Assembly: GCF_000485595.1 (NCBI RefSeq)
Contig: NW_014577488.1
Location: 72,176-120,448 of the forward strand
From: Priapulus caudatus
Lineage: Eukaryota > Priapulida > Priapulimorpha > Priapulimorphida > Priapulidae
Length of the DNA stretch: 48,273 nucleotides
Direction: 5' to 3'
The position numbers and the translations under genes were made by a program. Below are positions 9,451 through 21,892 of the stretch, in pieces. The notes beneath the pieces are model-generated. The model did not search any database. It saw only the letters and a list, made by a program, of their open reading frames with translations, and had not been told where the DNA came from. Position 1 is the stretch's first letter, and each line of letters begins with the position of its first letter.

Positions 9451-11127
9451 TGGAACATCGTCATCATCGAAGACCTGTCCACTATACAGTGTATAGTCAC
9501 CCTCAGCACGTCACATCTGGCTGTGTTTTAATAATACCAGTGCTTGTAATGAACAAACCTCTCAATACAACAATACACAAATAGTATACCACAATATAAA
9601 CCATCACACATACCCCTTCAGAAAGCATCCTGCGGAGCATTCGGTGAGCTACAACGTTTCCCCGCAACCCACTATCGGACACATCTTTTTTAGGGCTAGT
9701 TTTGAAACGCAAAGGGCAGTGCAAACGCTTAACCCTTACTAGCCTCGGGCTACGTTGCATATTGTCCTTTAGTTTCTCGCATGGGAAGGAGTTTTTGTTT
9801 TTGAATCTGCAGGGGGAGATATTTGTACCAGGAATGCCCCCCCTCCTTCAAGAGCGGGGATGCATCTCCCATCCCCGGAATTATACGCCAGGCTCACGTG
9901 TAGAACACGAGGCGAACGGTAGCGACCGTCGATCACTGAAACGCTGACAGCGTATCGGTGCTGCTCCACTCAAAGCGTGTGCTGTTGTCGGTGTTCGTTA
10001 CGTGAACCGTCAGCGAAAACTACGTGGATTGAGAGGCTTGTGATTAGCGTATAGTTATTAGAGTCGCGCGTTACGGGCCCATGGGCCACTACGGGGGACG
10101 GGCGTATGTAAGACCCGCCCGCGTTTTGTAAATTAAAGCCTGTCGTTCTCTGCTAACCGCTGTCCTGTCTGTTATCATGTGTAACACATCGACGAGTCAT
10201 CTTCCACGAGATTCTGATTTCTGTCCGCAATCAATAAGTCGATTCGACGTGCTTAGGGACGAGACGTAACGATAGCAAGCATCACGCCAAACCATAAGCG
10301 AAACAAACGTTAATCCGAGAGATCTAACGATAAAACCGTCACAGTAGAAAGAACCCTCCGTACAATAACTTCCATACGGGTTCAAGCGTATTTCGTCTAA
10401 TACTTCGCCCAACTCGTCACACCCAGGCCGCATTAGCCGATCTCGCCAAATCACTGCGCGCTGCCTATTGACGGTATGCTGATGGAAATAGTACAGATCA
10501 TAACATGGGGTGGTGGGCGAGGAGGGTGTTGCCCCCCGTTAGCCAGCTGACTAATGGTTATGAGACTAGTAAAATGGGGACCCAATAAAATAATTCTTAA
10601 TAATCATCAAAAAGACAACGTAGAAATTCAGGAGAAAGCATAAAACATGGTATTTTCAAAAATTTTCAGTTGAGGGGCATGCCCGACAACCTAGACCGCG
10701 TGCCTTCAGCACGCGTCCTCCAAATATCACGTCCCCCGCCGCCGCCTGAAACCTAGGATCCACGGCCCTGTCAGCATTATTATCTTCGTACCAAGTGACT
10801 GATGTTAGGCTCCGCCATATTCGGAGACAGAAAAATCGAAACTTAAAGGTACAATTACGTTACTGAGTCTGAACCGCGCCCGCAATAGCAACGCGTAATT
10901 ACTACCTATTATCATACAGATGATGGTCACCCTTTTCAGGCATTAAAAAGAAACTCCCTTTAATGTCCTATTCGCATCGAATACATAGAAATACGTCTGA
11001 AAACCATAACTAACCGGTGAATAAGAGCACGCCAATACGTAAAATTATTGTTTAATATACCCCACTCGCAGCGAGATATGCTAGCCTGCTATACAGTAGG
11101 CACATGAACACATATACACCAACAACA
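9451..11127. other. Intergenic, with one dispersed repeat copy
   Basis: No gene recognised in about 1.7 kb. A segment near 9785-9885 (GGGGAGATATTTGTACCAG, then CCTCCTTCAAGAGCGGGG and GGGATGCATCTCCCATCCCC) matches 33360-33450 in the opposite orientation, so it is a dispersed repeat. 10680-10760 (GAGGGGCATGCCCGAC) is GC-rich and may be the end of another element, but I cannot name it. Confidence 0.5.
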
Positions 11128-11137
11128 NNNNNNNNNN
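11128..11137. other. Assembly gap (10 N)
   Basis: Ten unknown bases at the left edge of a TGC/TAC triplet tract. The triplet length beside it is therefore unreliable. Confidence 1.
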
Positions 11138-11300
11138 TGCTACTATGTACTACTACGGCTGCATGCTACTGCTGCTGCTACTGCTGCTGCTGCTGCTGCT
11201 ACTCCTACGACTGCTACTGCTGCTGCTGCTACTGGTACTGCTGCTGCTGCTACTACTGCTACTGCTACTGCTGCTGCTGCTCCTGCTGTATAGTTGTCGC
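11138..11300. repeat. TGC/TAC trinucleotide tract
   Basis: Imperfect CTG/CTA triplets. The reverse-complement copy is at about 27535-27700 in block A''. In the third copy it is lost next to the gap at 24488. Confidence 0.9.
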
Positions 11301-11812
11301 GGCCGTTGCCGCTATCACCGCTGTAGCGTTTGTTTTCCGTAATCAGTGCACGGGTTCACGAGGTAAAGTCAGAGCAAACACGACCCAGTAGTAATATAAT
11401 CGCTTTTCGTTATTATATAACTAGTCATCTATTCTGTTGTGATACTACAAATAAATTAGTCTACAAGCGGGAATCGGCCGAGTGCGGTGACCAGAAACAC
11501 ACACAAAAAACACATCCGTTTTGGTTTACAACAATTGACCACGAGATTCACCATGTGTTTTTCTACTCTGGCCTCAATTGTTCACACAAAATTAAAATCG
11601 CCCAGCGGCCCAGGAATTACAAGTGAACGACACAAGCGCGGTCACGCGCGTACGCCGACACACGAATTCACGACTGTAGGCACAAGAACGTCGCTCGCTG
11701 GCTTCCACGCACGAGCGCACGCACACGCAAATCCATTCCCACATGTACGCACACACACGCGCACGCACGCCCCCCCCCCCCCCGCCCGCACGCACGCACG
11801 CACGCACACACA

Positions 11813-12172
11813 CACCTTTAGTTCACACACCGAACACAACGGGAAATAGTTCATATGGCGTAGATTAATCAGGTAAACTTCGCAGTATCGTTATATTATA
11901 TTCTAGTATATATCATAATATTGCTATATAATTATATGAGAGTAAGCAAGGGAGAGAGAGAGCGAGAGGGACAGGGAAAGGAACAGGGAGGGGGACAGGA
12001 AGCAGAGAGAAAACAATATTCCAAAGAATCCAATTTTCGACCATTCGCTCTCGGTTTTCATACACACACGCACACACGCACGCAGGCGGGCACGCACGCA
12101 CGCACGCACACATATGAACGATAGAAGGCGGGCACGCACGCACGCACACATACGAACGTAAAAAGACGGACA

Positions 12173-12204
<32 letters not shown>

Positions 12205-12490
12205 CCTTTAGTTTACACACCGAACACAACGGGAAATAGTTCATATGGCGTAGATTAATCAGATAAACTTCGCAGTATCGTTATATTATATTCTAATATC
12301 ATATTGCTATATAATTATATGAAAGTAAGCAAGGGAGAGAGAGAGGGAAAGGGACAAGGAAAGTAACAGGGATGGGGACAGGAAGCAGAGAGAAAACAAT
12401 ATTCCAAAGAATCCAATTTTCGACCATTCGCTCTCGGTTTTCATACACGCACGCAGGCAGGCAGGCACGCACGCACGCACGCACACATAT
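11813..12490. repeat. Tandem duplication of about 390 bp inside block A
   Basis: The run from CCTTTAGTTCACACACCGAA through GGGAAATAGTTCATATGGCG and the GGGAGAGAGAG tract to the CATACACGCACG repeat occurs twice in a row here. Blocks A' (about 23705-23995) and A'' (about 26745-27020) each have it once. Both ends lie in GCAC/CA microsatellite, pointing to unequal recombination between the tracts. Confidence 0.8.
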
Positions 12491-13918
12491 GATATAAACA
12501 CTTAACGTAAGTGATACGTATATCTTGTTAACATATTTAACCTAGAGAACTTTACTACTGGAGTTTTAAGTGTAATTAAACATGTTTGTTAAATGGGTTT
12601 CTGATGTTATGATAGCACATTTAGTACACATCATGCATTGTTGTTTATTTATTATTGATTCGCTTGTCTCTGTCTATTGATTCATTCATTTACTTCACGC
12701 CCTAGCACCCAACTTCCTCCTAAGCCACCTGCTCTCCACATATAGAGCACCTACCCACTCACCCACTTTATCCATTCACGCACTCGTTTTTTTCAGCACA
12801 CGCGGCTGCTACGTTGAATGCATACAGGTATAACCAAGTAGAGAGAAAGGATGAACAGACACCTTCTGTACACCAAGCAGAGTCACCACCAAGCCCGAGC
12901 TTTGATTGAGCAACACGTGAGCATGAAACCAGGCTGAACAGACATGTGAAAAAAAGATCTACTAATGAAAAGAACAATAATGCCAAGAAGATGGCCCCAG
13001 TAGTGACGCACTATCTCCCAGATAGACAGCTGAGTTCTTGGGAATAAAATCACCCCATATCCTCTGCCAGCCTTATTATATAAACAGTTAGCATTTCTCG
13101 TAGCAGGTTAACAATATATAATAAGCATATATAAAAATTTGGGCAATAACCATAATATCAACCATTTATAATGATATATACTTAAAGGGACAGTTGCCTC
13201 TAGGATTTTACTGCATACAACTGTACTTAGTAACGTCGTCTAACAAATCGTCTATACCCACACGTATTTGTTACCAGATACGTAATTTAATTGCTATAAT
13301 TAATTACACATCAACGCTACGAAATTTGAACGGCGCCATGCCACCCGCGACCGTGCTGCCACCAGCTAACCGTACCGCCAGGGCTAATCACAAAAGTGCA
13401 ATTATATTTATACCTAAATGCTATTTAACCAAACGATATTCATTTTAGGGCAATGAGTGGCACCACCGTCGTTGTAATCAAACTGTAATCGTTAGTTTTA
13501 AAACATTTAAAACAAATATTTCTAATGATGATTGAACCATGAAACGTTGTATGTAGCGTAATTATAACCTACATTAGCTGAAAATAACCCTAGAACCTAG
13601 AGTAAACTCTCCCTTTAACAACAAAAAACAAGGAAACATAAAGTTTAATACACCTGCGTTTTACAAAAGGCTAGCTATATCACGAAAGCAGTGTTCAACA
13701 GGTAGTTTTGGAACTATTTAAAAATTGCATAGCTGAACCGGCAGATGTGGTATAACATGCCTGTGCTACGGTAGATGTCGTACGGCTGGCAAATGCACAA
13801 ATCATGTATACATAACATATGACATCGTGGCGCCACCTATTGTATGATAGTGGTAAACGAACTATACAGTGTAGGCCCTACACATTTTCTGGATGGTACA
13901 CCTGTTGCAACCTTATAT

Positions 13919-13956
13919 CAAGAGCGTATAAAGAAGGCCTTCTTTATACGCTCTTG
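13919..13956. mobile_element. Short hairpin element, perfect 38-bp palindrome
   Basis: CAAGAGCGTATAAAGAAGG is followed directly by its exact reverse complement, with no loop. Flanks are CTTATAT (13912-13918) and CTTACAT (13957-13963), 6 of 7 bases alike. The copy in A' (21066) has perfect flanking repeats. Confidence 0.65.
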
Positions 13957-15041
13957 CTTACATTCATCTAAAACAAGTTTTGTAGTCTTACGAACGTTAC
14001 CTGTACGCATGTATATTTTCGTCCTTCCTAGTTAGTTGGAACAGTAAACCAATCCATCGTCATTTTTGGAAGCATAAATTCCACTTCTTTCAACCCACGC
14101 CCCACCTTCGAGCACCACTCTACGATCATGCCTGCTAATTTAACAGCTGAAGAAATTAGATGATATTCATAACACGTACGCACGTGTGCTCAGTGCAAAG
14201 ATATGGCTGTAAATCATTATGCTTCCTTCATTACACCCCCTAAAGACTATAACCACATTTAACATTTTGAAACCAAGGCGTATAATAACTCGCAGTGTTG
14301 GACACTTTTAACACAAAAAATTTGCTCAAACGTTAAATGATATTTTGTACTTAAAGTGACAGAGGGCATCGATTTACTTTCCTTGGTCATAATATCAACA
14401 TTGCTCCCACAAGAGTGCCATAATGCAAGAGATCTAGGTGTTATTGACATACAGCAACTTTTGAGAAGTCAGCTAATTACATCCGGATTAAATGATCCGT
14501 AACCTTCATAAATTATACCACAGTCGGCAACTGAATAAAAAGCATATATTCCATAAAAAGCCAGGCACGGGAAAAGATGGACTATAAACGAAGATGATGA
14601 TGATGATGATGATATTGTGCCAGACTCTGGTCAGTGCAATTCTGATGAATAATCTAGTTTGATTGATTTTATCGTGTTGCATCAAAATGCAAATGCTTTA
14701 CTGGTTTAAAGAAGTCTAATAAAATAAGTGTGCAGTGTTGTAATTTCTATTATTCAAAGCCGTTATCAGAACAATAATGTTGTGACGGTGCTTACTTTTA
14801 ATAATTTGAACACATTGAATAATGAAGACGTGTGTACTCATTAAACAGTCTGATATATTATTCAATCGTGGGAGATTCACATTGCCACGAACACGCCGCC
14901 ATTTGCATTGTTTACCAAAACATAAGCGTCCCTAGCGGGCGATACCGAAAGGAAAATGCGTACTCCGGCGGAATGCCGCAACAAATGTATTACCAGTACC
15001 CCCATCTTCTTCAATGAGGGCATACTTCTACTTTGTATTGC

Positions 15042-15387
15042 CTGTAGTTTCTGACAAGCACCACTGCTCGCCGGTATAGAGAAATGATAGTAGTGCCCTG
15101 CCGTGGGGCACACAAGAAGGCGTAGTAACTTCAGGTTATTCCTAATAATGCATTCAGACAGACACATAAGAATATAGATATATATGTAGAGGATTATTTA
15201 TACCTTACCAGCATTTCTGAAATAGGCATATGGTATAGGTCTCGCTTTGAAAATGCAAATTGGCCCGTCTAGAGGAATACCATAGAACTATGGAACTATA
15301 GCTGCTCAATATCAAAGCGTATATAAATTACATGTCAATATGGATTGATGCGAAATTACATGCATTTCATCACTTTCAATAAGTTAC
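15042..15387 (+). repeat. Duplicated block X, copy 1
   Basis: From CTGTAGTTTCTGACAAGC to AATAAGTTAC the sequence is nearly identical to 29746-30092 in the same direction. It ends exactly where element M begins in both places. No gene seen. Confidence 0.85.
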
Positions 15388-15451
15388 GCTGAGAGGGTCT
15401 ATGTCCCCCAGGGTACTGCCGGAACGTACCCTGGTACTATCTAATATGCCG
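15388..15451. mobile_element. Element M, left part (interrupted copy)
   Basis: Begins GCTGAGAGGGTCTATGTCCC, the terminal inverted repeat of element M (complete copy at 30093-30327). It is preceded by ATAAGTTAC, the same 9 bases that flank the complete copy. It is interrupted at 15452 by block Z. Matching M sequence resumes at 16323. Confidence 0.8.
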
Positions 15452-16322
15452 AGAACACACGAACACACGAACACACGAACATACGAACATACGAACACAC
15501 GAACACACGAGAACGAAAACATAACCTCCTCCAACTCTGTTGGGCAAAGGTAACAATAGGTATTATATGTTTCTGATAAGGGCCCCCAGGGCGGTAACCT
15601 GAACAAATTTGTATCGGGGGGGGGGGGAGCAAAATGTCGTGACATATGTCGCCGTAGGATACAGTTAGTGTTAAAGGAAAACTCCTGCGATGTGCTAATT
15701 TAATTCACGCTATAGGGTTGCTAAAATTTCGTAAGCTCGTTATTTTATTTTGTCCTGCAGTCGAGGTGACAGCAGGGGTGGCGCCAGAGGGGGGGGGGAG
15801 GTAACTCGCCAGAGACCGATCTACAAAGAAGTTGCAGCCATTCGTCATCCTCGCGTTAGTTGCATTAACTTTTGAGAACAATCAGCAAGATGGAGGCTGC
15901 TTCATATCAAGAGCGTATTAAGAAGGTAATTCGCTTAATACACTCTTGTTCATAAATTATGTACATTACATGATATATTACAATACATTAACATTCATAA
16001 TAATAGCGATATTTTCCTGCTAAAAACGCTGAAGATGACATTTCAAACCTTCAAATGTCAAAAATAATTGGATCCATAGTTTTAGACAGCCTCTGGCCCC
16101 CTATTTGGAATAAGAGTTTAGCTACCCCTTACCCTAGCTTATGGGCTGATGCCGGGTGATATCTGGTACCAAACCTGGGATCAGTTGCTCCCCTTGGCAG
16201 TATACATAGCAGGGTCAACAACACCCACCACACGAACATCCTCCGACATCCTCCTCGAACACGACGACCCCGTACACACACACGCACGCACGCTCGCACG
16301 CACGCACGCACGCACGCACGCA
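15452..16322. mobile_element. Block Z, possible insertion with 20-bp direct repeats
   Basis: 871 bp bounded by the identical 20-mer TGGTACTATCTAATATGCCG at 15432-15451 and 16323-16342. The complete M copy has this 20-mer once (30138-30157) with nothing inserted. Z starts with GAACACAC repeats and ends in a GCAC microsatellite; it holds the hairpin at 15908. An inverted copy lies at about 28850-29740. No protein is evident. Because the sequence right of Z belongs to block V rather than X, recombination between M copies or a mis-join could equally explain the arrangement. Confidence 0.5.
15908..15948. mobile_element. Short hairpin element, 41 bp
   Basis: Arms CAAGAGCGTATTAAG and CTTAATACACTCTTG (one mismatch) around an 11-base interior. 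Flanking sevenmers are TTCATAT (15901-15907) and TTCATAA (15949-15955). The inverted copy in the second Z block is at 29314-29353. Confidence 0.6.
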
Positions 16323-17592
16323 TGGTACTATCTAATATGCCGGACCGTACCTCGCCTACTCCACTAACGAGTCTAGGGAGTCACCTACGCCTACTCCCTA
16401 ACCCTAACCCTAACCATATCAGATAGTTACCAGGGTACGTTCCGGTATACCGGACCGTACCCAGGGCACGTTCCGGCAGTACCCTGGGGCAAAGATCCTG
16501 GGGGACATAGACCCTATGAGCGTCAGGCAATGTGTAATTTAGGGGGGGCGACGTCTTCGGGTACATCACGTATTAGCAGTAGTAGGCCTACTTACTCATC
16601 CAGGAATCGGTTGGCGCGGGTTTGGGGGGGGGGGACGTTCAAACGCAAGCAGCGAAAGCGTCTTATCTAGGTGGGTGCCAGATCATCTGTCTAAAATCCA
16701 TCGTGCAGAACGATGCAGAACCCAAATTCAGTCGAACATTCCGACCTTGTACTGTAACCAGTGACCGCGGGTATAGGAATAACGCATATCAGAAATGCTT
16801 TTTAAATCCAAATTAAACATAAGAATGACTGCCGTAGCCTGTGCAAACCACTCGGAAAAGAAAAAGATTTCGCGTCACTCGCCCAATTCATGACCACCGA
16901 GTTAATGTCCCAGTCAACGTGTGATTACGTTGAGTGCCGGACTAAGATATCTATAGCATGATTTGCACTTGTATTATTTTGGGATCATACGCATCTATTA
17001 GGCCTTATTTTATTTTATTTGAAAATCCTAGACAGCTGTCGCCTCCACCAGAGGTCACGGCCCTGTCACACAACGCCATCTATTGGCGCTTAATTGTTAA
17101 TACATTTACGAGAACACACCAGAATCACAAAAGTGAGACGTCGGGATCTATTTTGAATGTCAAGCTACTATGACGAGTGTGCGCTAACTATTTAAAATAT
17201 ATAATTTCAATAAAATACTGCTATTGGCCGTATATTGGGTGTATTCAGGTAAGCTAAAGAAAAAGTCTCTAGTGAGAGACACTGATAGAGATCATGTGTA
17301 TATAATATTATTATGTATATTACTCGATGTGAGACCGCAGATCGACAGCGCTCAACTGACGTGTACTGTAGCCAGGTATTCTTCTGATAAACTCACTGGC
17401 AACCGAATCAAGTGCGCCCTCCTGCCACCGCGTTCGCGCTCAGAGAATATATCTAGGAATATATCTAGGATACAGATCTAAAATCTATGATAGGCTTTGC
17501 TATACCTACTGGTAGTACAGTAATAAGGTTACCGCTGTGTAACTTTAATGACTTACGCTATATTAACATGTTATCATGGATATGCGTCGAAC
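16323..17592 (+). repeat. Duplicated block V, copy 1, starting with the right part of element M
   Basis: Matches 34755-36160. The first 199 bases (to 16521) are the right part of element M: a CCCTAA/CTAACC run near 16395-16420 and the right terminal repeat, with an extra segment after CCCTGGGGC. The remainder has a G run (16624-16634), AT-rich sequence and no gene I can support. The clean reading here contrasts with the indel-rich copy 2. Confidence 0.8.
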
Positions 17593-17687
17593 ACCACCAC
17601 CAGCAGAAGCACCAGCAACACCACCACCAGCAGCAGCAACACCACCACCACCACCAGCACCACCACCACCAGCAGCAACACCACCAC

Positions 17688-17721
<34 letters not shown>

Positions 17722-17722
17722 G
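17593..17722. repeat. CAC/CAG trinucleotide tract
   Basis: Mixed CAC and CAG triplets ending in about nine uninterrupted CAG at 17693-17720. Copy 2 of block V lacks it, since 36160 onward is unrelated G-rich sequence. Confidence 0.9.
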
Positions 17723-19972
17723 TAATGCACATTCGTGAGTACCATCACACAGAACAACAGAGAAACAACGGAAGTCGCTTCTGCGGTACGACGTAGAAAC
17801 AACGCTAAGATAATTATATAAACATAAACAATTCGTGGCAACTAACTACAACAACATTGCGCCAACTGTGCATCTCCGCACTCGGTGGTAGCAGACGCCA
17901 TTTTATTATCGTCCCAGTCATTCATTCACCAACAGCTTGCATGTCCTGATTTAATTAACGCAAGGCAAGTGATTGGCCCTGGCTTAAAATGCGAGTTTTT
18001 TCAAGTTTAATTACGCGGGAGATAGATGAATACATTAGAATAATTCTTGTTTGCAGTGATAACGTGATGTAGCATTTTAATGGCGAAACGTCGGTCGACT
18101 TTATACGCGTAATCATGCAGATGAGGGTTCGTTCGTTCGCATAATCACCCATGCGGCTATACGTATAGTGATCACATCCCATCTTGTGTGACTCTGACAG
18201 GTCTGCTCTGTTTATAGCAAGTAAGCCATCATTCATCAGCAGTCACATTTGGTTTGGTTCTGGTTTGGATTTTAAATTCGAATGCCAACAACTGTACATC
18301 CTCTCCGGTCCTTGCCCTCCGCTGTAATCGCAGATGTAACTATGACTTTGCCGAATCTTTGGTTAATCTTTGGGTTTCTAACATGCTTACTGGTCCAAAG
18401 CCGTCTGCATCAACGGTGGCGTTATTCCCACTAAAATAACGATCACGAATCCGTCAGTTTATAATTTTATTAAATTATATTATTAATTATTATTAAAATT
18501 ATTATTAACATTAAAAATTATTAAACTATAAAATTAATAATAATTAAAAATACGAATTCGCTAACTAGCGAACGGACAACTTTAGCTGACGTTAGTGAAA
18601 CGCGCCCCTGGTCAATATAAACAATCGCCTAAACTTTATCTACTGCATGAGAATTGGGCACAGCGGTACATATCGGTGTAAAAATGGGAAACTGTAGACG
18701 CTCCAACGGTGCTAGCGTTTGCCAGTGGAGGTAAAAAATATCCGGTAGAGATACACGGAGAACGCCTTTACAAAAGCACTGGCAGCAATGGTCGCACGTT
18801 TGTTCAGGTTGTGCTTTCGCTGCCAGGCCGTACACAGTGGCCCACATGGCTATTATACCCCAGGTATCACATCCCGCGGGCTCTCAGAGAGAGAGAGAAA
18901 AAAACTTAGTAGTAATAATAATATTCCCATCCCTGGGTCACCATATTCAGAATTTGGGTAGACTATTATTCTAAAACTTTGCAAAGCTTTATTCGCAATT
19001 GCGCCACTATACGATTTGCTATATTTTCATCCGGCAGTCCCGAGACGGGCTTAAAAGTGAAAGCGTCGCCGATTTAAGCTGCCGGTGCTACGTATAGACA
19101 CGATAATGATCACGCCGAACTTGAATGGCTACCCTTCAACCTCAGATCTCGCCCTTCGACACGACGAAATGTCTTTTTCATGTCAGCGACCCCTTCGGTT
19201 CGAATCCAAACACGATTTATAAAGTCTAGGCTATCGTCCACGCGCTCGGACATCGCCACCGCCCTTTCACAAGCTCCGTGACACCATAGGTATATTATTT
19301 TCTTCTTCTTAGACCCTTCACAGTTTCCTGGGAGACACAGGCCATTGGTGAACTTCCTCCATGTCGCTCGGTTGATTGCCTTCCGCTCCATTTCCCTCCA
19401 TAGATATATAGAAGAGCTAATAATACATGTATTATACAATGTATTATTAGCTCTTAATATGCGCTACATAGATGTGTTTGTATATATCTATGGTGGAACC
19501 ATGGCATGTTCGACGCCCGAGCTAAAACGCACGTTTAATACGCGCACACTGAGATTATAAATTCTGACAGCTTCTAACGAGAACATATCAGGAGCGCATG
19601 ACTTATCCATTCACCTATATCACGAGCTAATAATACATAATACATAATAATACTAGACAGAGTGCACTCACGGAGAGTGCATACCTCCGCCAGCGACATA
19701 CGCCATACGCCATACGACTCACGAACAGAGGAATAACCCACGATATACGCCAGCGTACTGACATGTACACGCTGGCTTGCGCAGCAGCCGTAGCAGCCGC
19801 TCGTTGCTGCTGCTCGCTCACATGTACACGCTCGCTGGCTCGCTGCGCTGGCTGGCTCGCTGGCTCGCTGGCTGACGCGCTAATATCGATCGCGCGAACC
19901 CACGAACACACGAACCCATGAACCCACGAACCCACGAACCCACGAACACACGAACACACGAACACACGACAA
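17723..19972. other. Intergenic spacer between block V and block A'
   Basis: About 2.2 kb with no convincing gene. Contents: an AT-only stretch at about 18462-18555; a minus-strand open frame at 19110-19439 containing AINRATWRKFTNGLCLPG, which loosely resembles C-terminal tails of non-LTR retrotransposon polyproteins but is too short to call; a hairpin at 19412-19455; a part hairpin near 19624; and a CGAACCCACGAACACA minisatellite at about 19890-19970. Confidence 0.5.
19412..19455. repeat. Hairpin with AAGAGCTAATAATACAT arms
   Basis: Seventeen-base arms at 19412-19428 and 19439-19455 are exact reverse complements around a 10-base loop. The arm shares AAGAGCTAATAAT with the hairpin at 28550, so it probably belongs to the same family. 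I see no flanking direct repeat. Confidence 0.6.
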
Positions 19973-21065
19973 GGCAAATACAAAGTAGTAAAGTATCGCC
20001 TCGATTGAAGAAGATGGGGAACTGTTAATCACATTGTTGGCGGGGCATTCCGCTCGGAGTACGCATTTTCCTCTTCGGTATCCGCCCGCTAGGGGCGCTT
20101 ATGTTTTTGGTAAAGCAATGGCAAATGGCGGCGTGTTCGTGAGCATGATGTGAATCTCCGCACGATTGAATAATATATCAAGACTGTTTAATGATACACA
20201 CGTCTTCGATATTCAAATGTGTTACAAGATTATTTAAAAGTAAAGCACCGGTCACAACATTATTGTTGCTGATAACCGGCTTTGAATAATAGAAATTACA
20301 ACACTCGCACACTTATTTATTAGACTTCTTATAAAACACAGTAAAGAATTTGCCTTTGTGCAAGCACGATAAAATCAAAAAACTAGGATATTTTCATCCA
20401 GAATTGCACTGACCCAGAGTCTGGCACAAATATAAGCTTTTAATTCAATGGTTGCCGAGCTGTGTATAAATTTATGCAAGGTTACGGATGGCCATGTTAA
20501 TCGGCGGAGTAATAGCTTGACTTTCTCCAAAAGTTGGCTGTATGTCAATAACACCTAGATCTCTTGGTAAATTATGGCACTCTTGTGGGAGGCAATGTTG
20601 ATATTATGACCAAGGCATAGTAAATCCGATGCCCTCTTGTCACTGTTAAAGTACAACAATATCATTTAACGTTTGAGCAAATTTGGCTGTTAAAAGGTCC
20701 AACCTGCGAGTTGATTAACGGCGCCTTGGGTTTCAAAATGTAAATGTGGTTATAGTCTTTAGGGGTGTAATGAAGGAAGCATAATGATTTCGGTTATGCA
20801 AAGTGTACGGCCATATCTTTGCACTGAGCCACACGTGCGTACGTGTTATGAATATCATCTAATTCCTTCAGCTGTTAAATTAGCAGGCATAATCGTAGAG
20901 TGGTGCTCGAAGATGGGGCGTGGGTTTAAAGAAATGGAATTTATGCTTCCAAAAATGACGATGGATTGGCTTTACTGTTCCAAACTAACTAGGTAAGGAC
21001 GAAAATATCAGCATGAGACAGGTAACGTTCGTAAGACTACAAAACTTGTTTTAGATGAATATAAG

Positions 21066-21103
21066 CAAGAGCGTATAAAGAAGGCCTTCTTTATACGCTC
21101 TTG
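21066..21103. mobile_element. Short hairpin element in A', perfect 7-bp direct repeats
   Basis: The same perfect 38-bp palindrome as at 13919. Flanks are ATATAAG at 21059-21065 and ATATAAG at 21104-21110, a perfect 7-base duplication. This is the best-preserved example. Confidence 0.7.
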
Positions 21104-21892
21104 ATATAAGGTTGCAACAGGTGTTACCATCCAGAAAATGTGTTAGGGCTACACTGTATAGTTCGTTACGCACTATCCATACAATAGTGGCGCCACGATG
21201 TCATATGTTATGTATACATGATTTGTGCATTTGGCCAGCCGTACGAACATCTACCGTAGCAGCAGGCATGTTATACCACATCTGCCGGTTCAGCTATGCA
21301 ATTTTTAAAATGTTCCAAAACTACGCTGTTGAAACACTGCTTTCGTGATATAGCGTAGCCTTTTGTAAAACGCAGGTGTATTAAACTTTATGTTCCTTGT
21401 TTTTTGTTGTTAAAGGGCTCTAGGTCTATGGTTATTTTCAAGCTAATTTAGGTTTAAATTACGCTACATACAAATTTCATGGTTCAATCATCATTAGAAA
21501 TAATTTTTTAAATTTTAAAACTAACGATTACAGTTTGATTACAACGACGGTGGCGCACTCATGCCCTAAAATAAATATCGTTTGGTTAAATATAGCATTT
21601 AGGTATAAATATAATTGCACTTTTGTGATTAGCCGCTGGCGGTACGGTTAGCTGGTGGCAGCACGGTGCGCGGTGGCATGGCGCCGTTCAAATTTCGTAG
21701 CGTTGATGTGTAATAATTATAGCAATTAAATTACGTATCTGGTAACAAAATACGTGTGGGTATAGACGATTTGTTAGAACGACTTACTAAGTACAGTTGT
21801 ATGCAGTAAAATCCTAGAGGCAACTGTCCCCTTTAAAGTATATATCATTATAAATGGTTGATATTATGGTTATTGCCCAATTTTTATATATG

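Larger units (their letters stand above)
11138..15043 (+). repeat. Duplicated block A (reference orientation)
   Basis: About 3.9 kb that recurs inverted at 19973-24487 (A') and, for about 11138-14282, at 24953-27700 (A''). It contains CA/GCAC microsatellites (11750-11815, 12060-12200, 12446-12485), the perfect 38-bp palindrome at 13919, a GAT run near 14595-14612 and otherwise plain AT-rich sequence. I find no credible gene in it. A segment of about 390 bp (about 11813-12203) is tandemly repeated at 12204-12490 only in this copy. Confidence 0.9.

Noticed and set aside
8477-9451. 324-residue His/Thr-rich protein on the minus strand
   Set aside because: It is the translation of a GT-rich minisatellite with no domain or codon signature.
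19190-19215. tRNA T-arm (GGTTCGAATCC)
   Set aside because: The B-box-like word stands alone: no A-box or foldable acceptor and anticodon stems at the right distance.
19110-19439. Non-LTR retrotransposon tail
   Set aside because: Only a loose resemblance over about 20 residues; no reverse transcriptase or endonuclease motif nearby, so it is mentioned only within the spacer.
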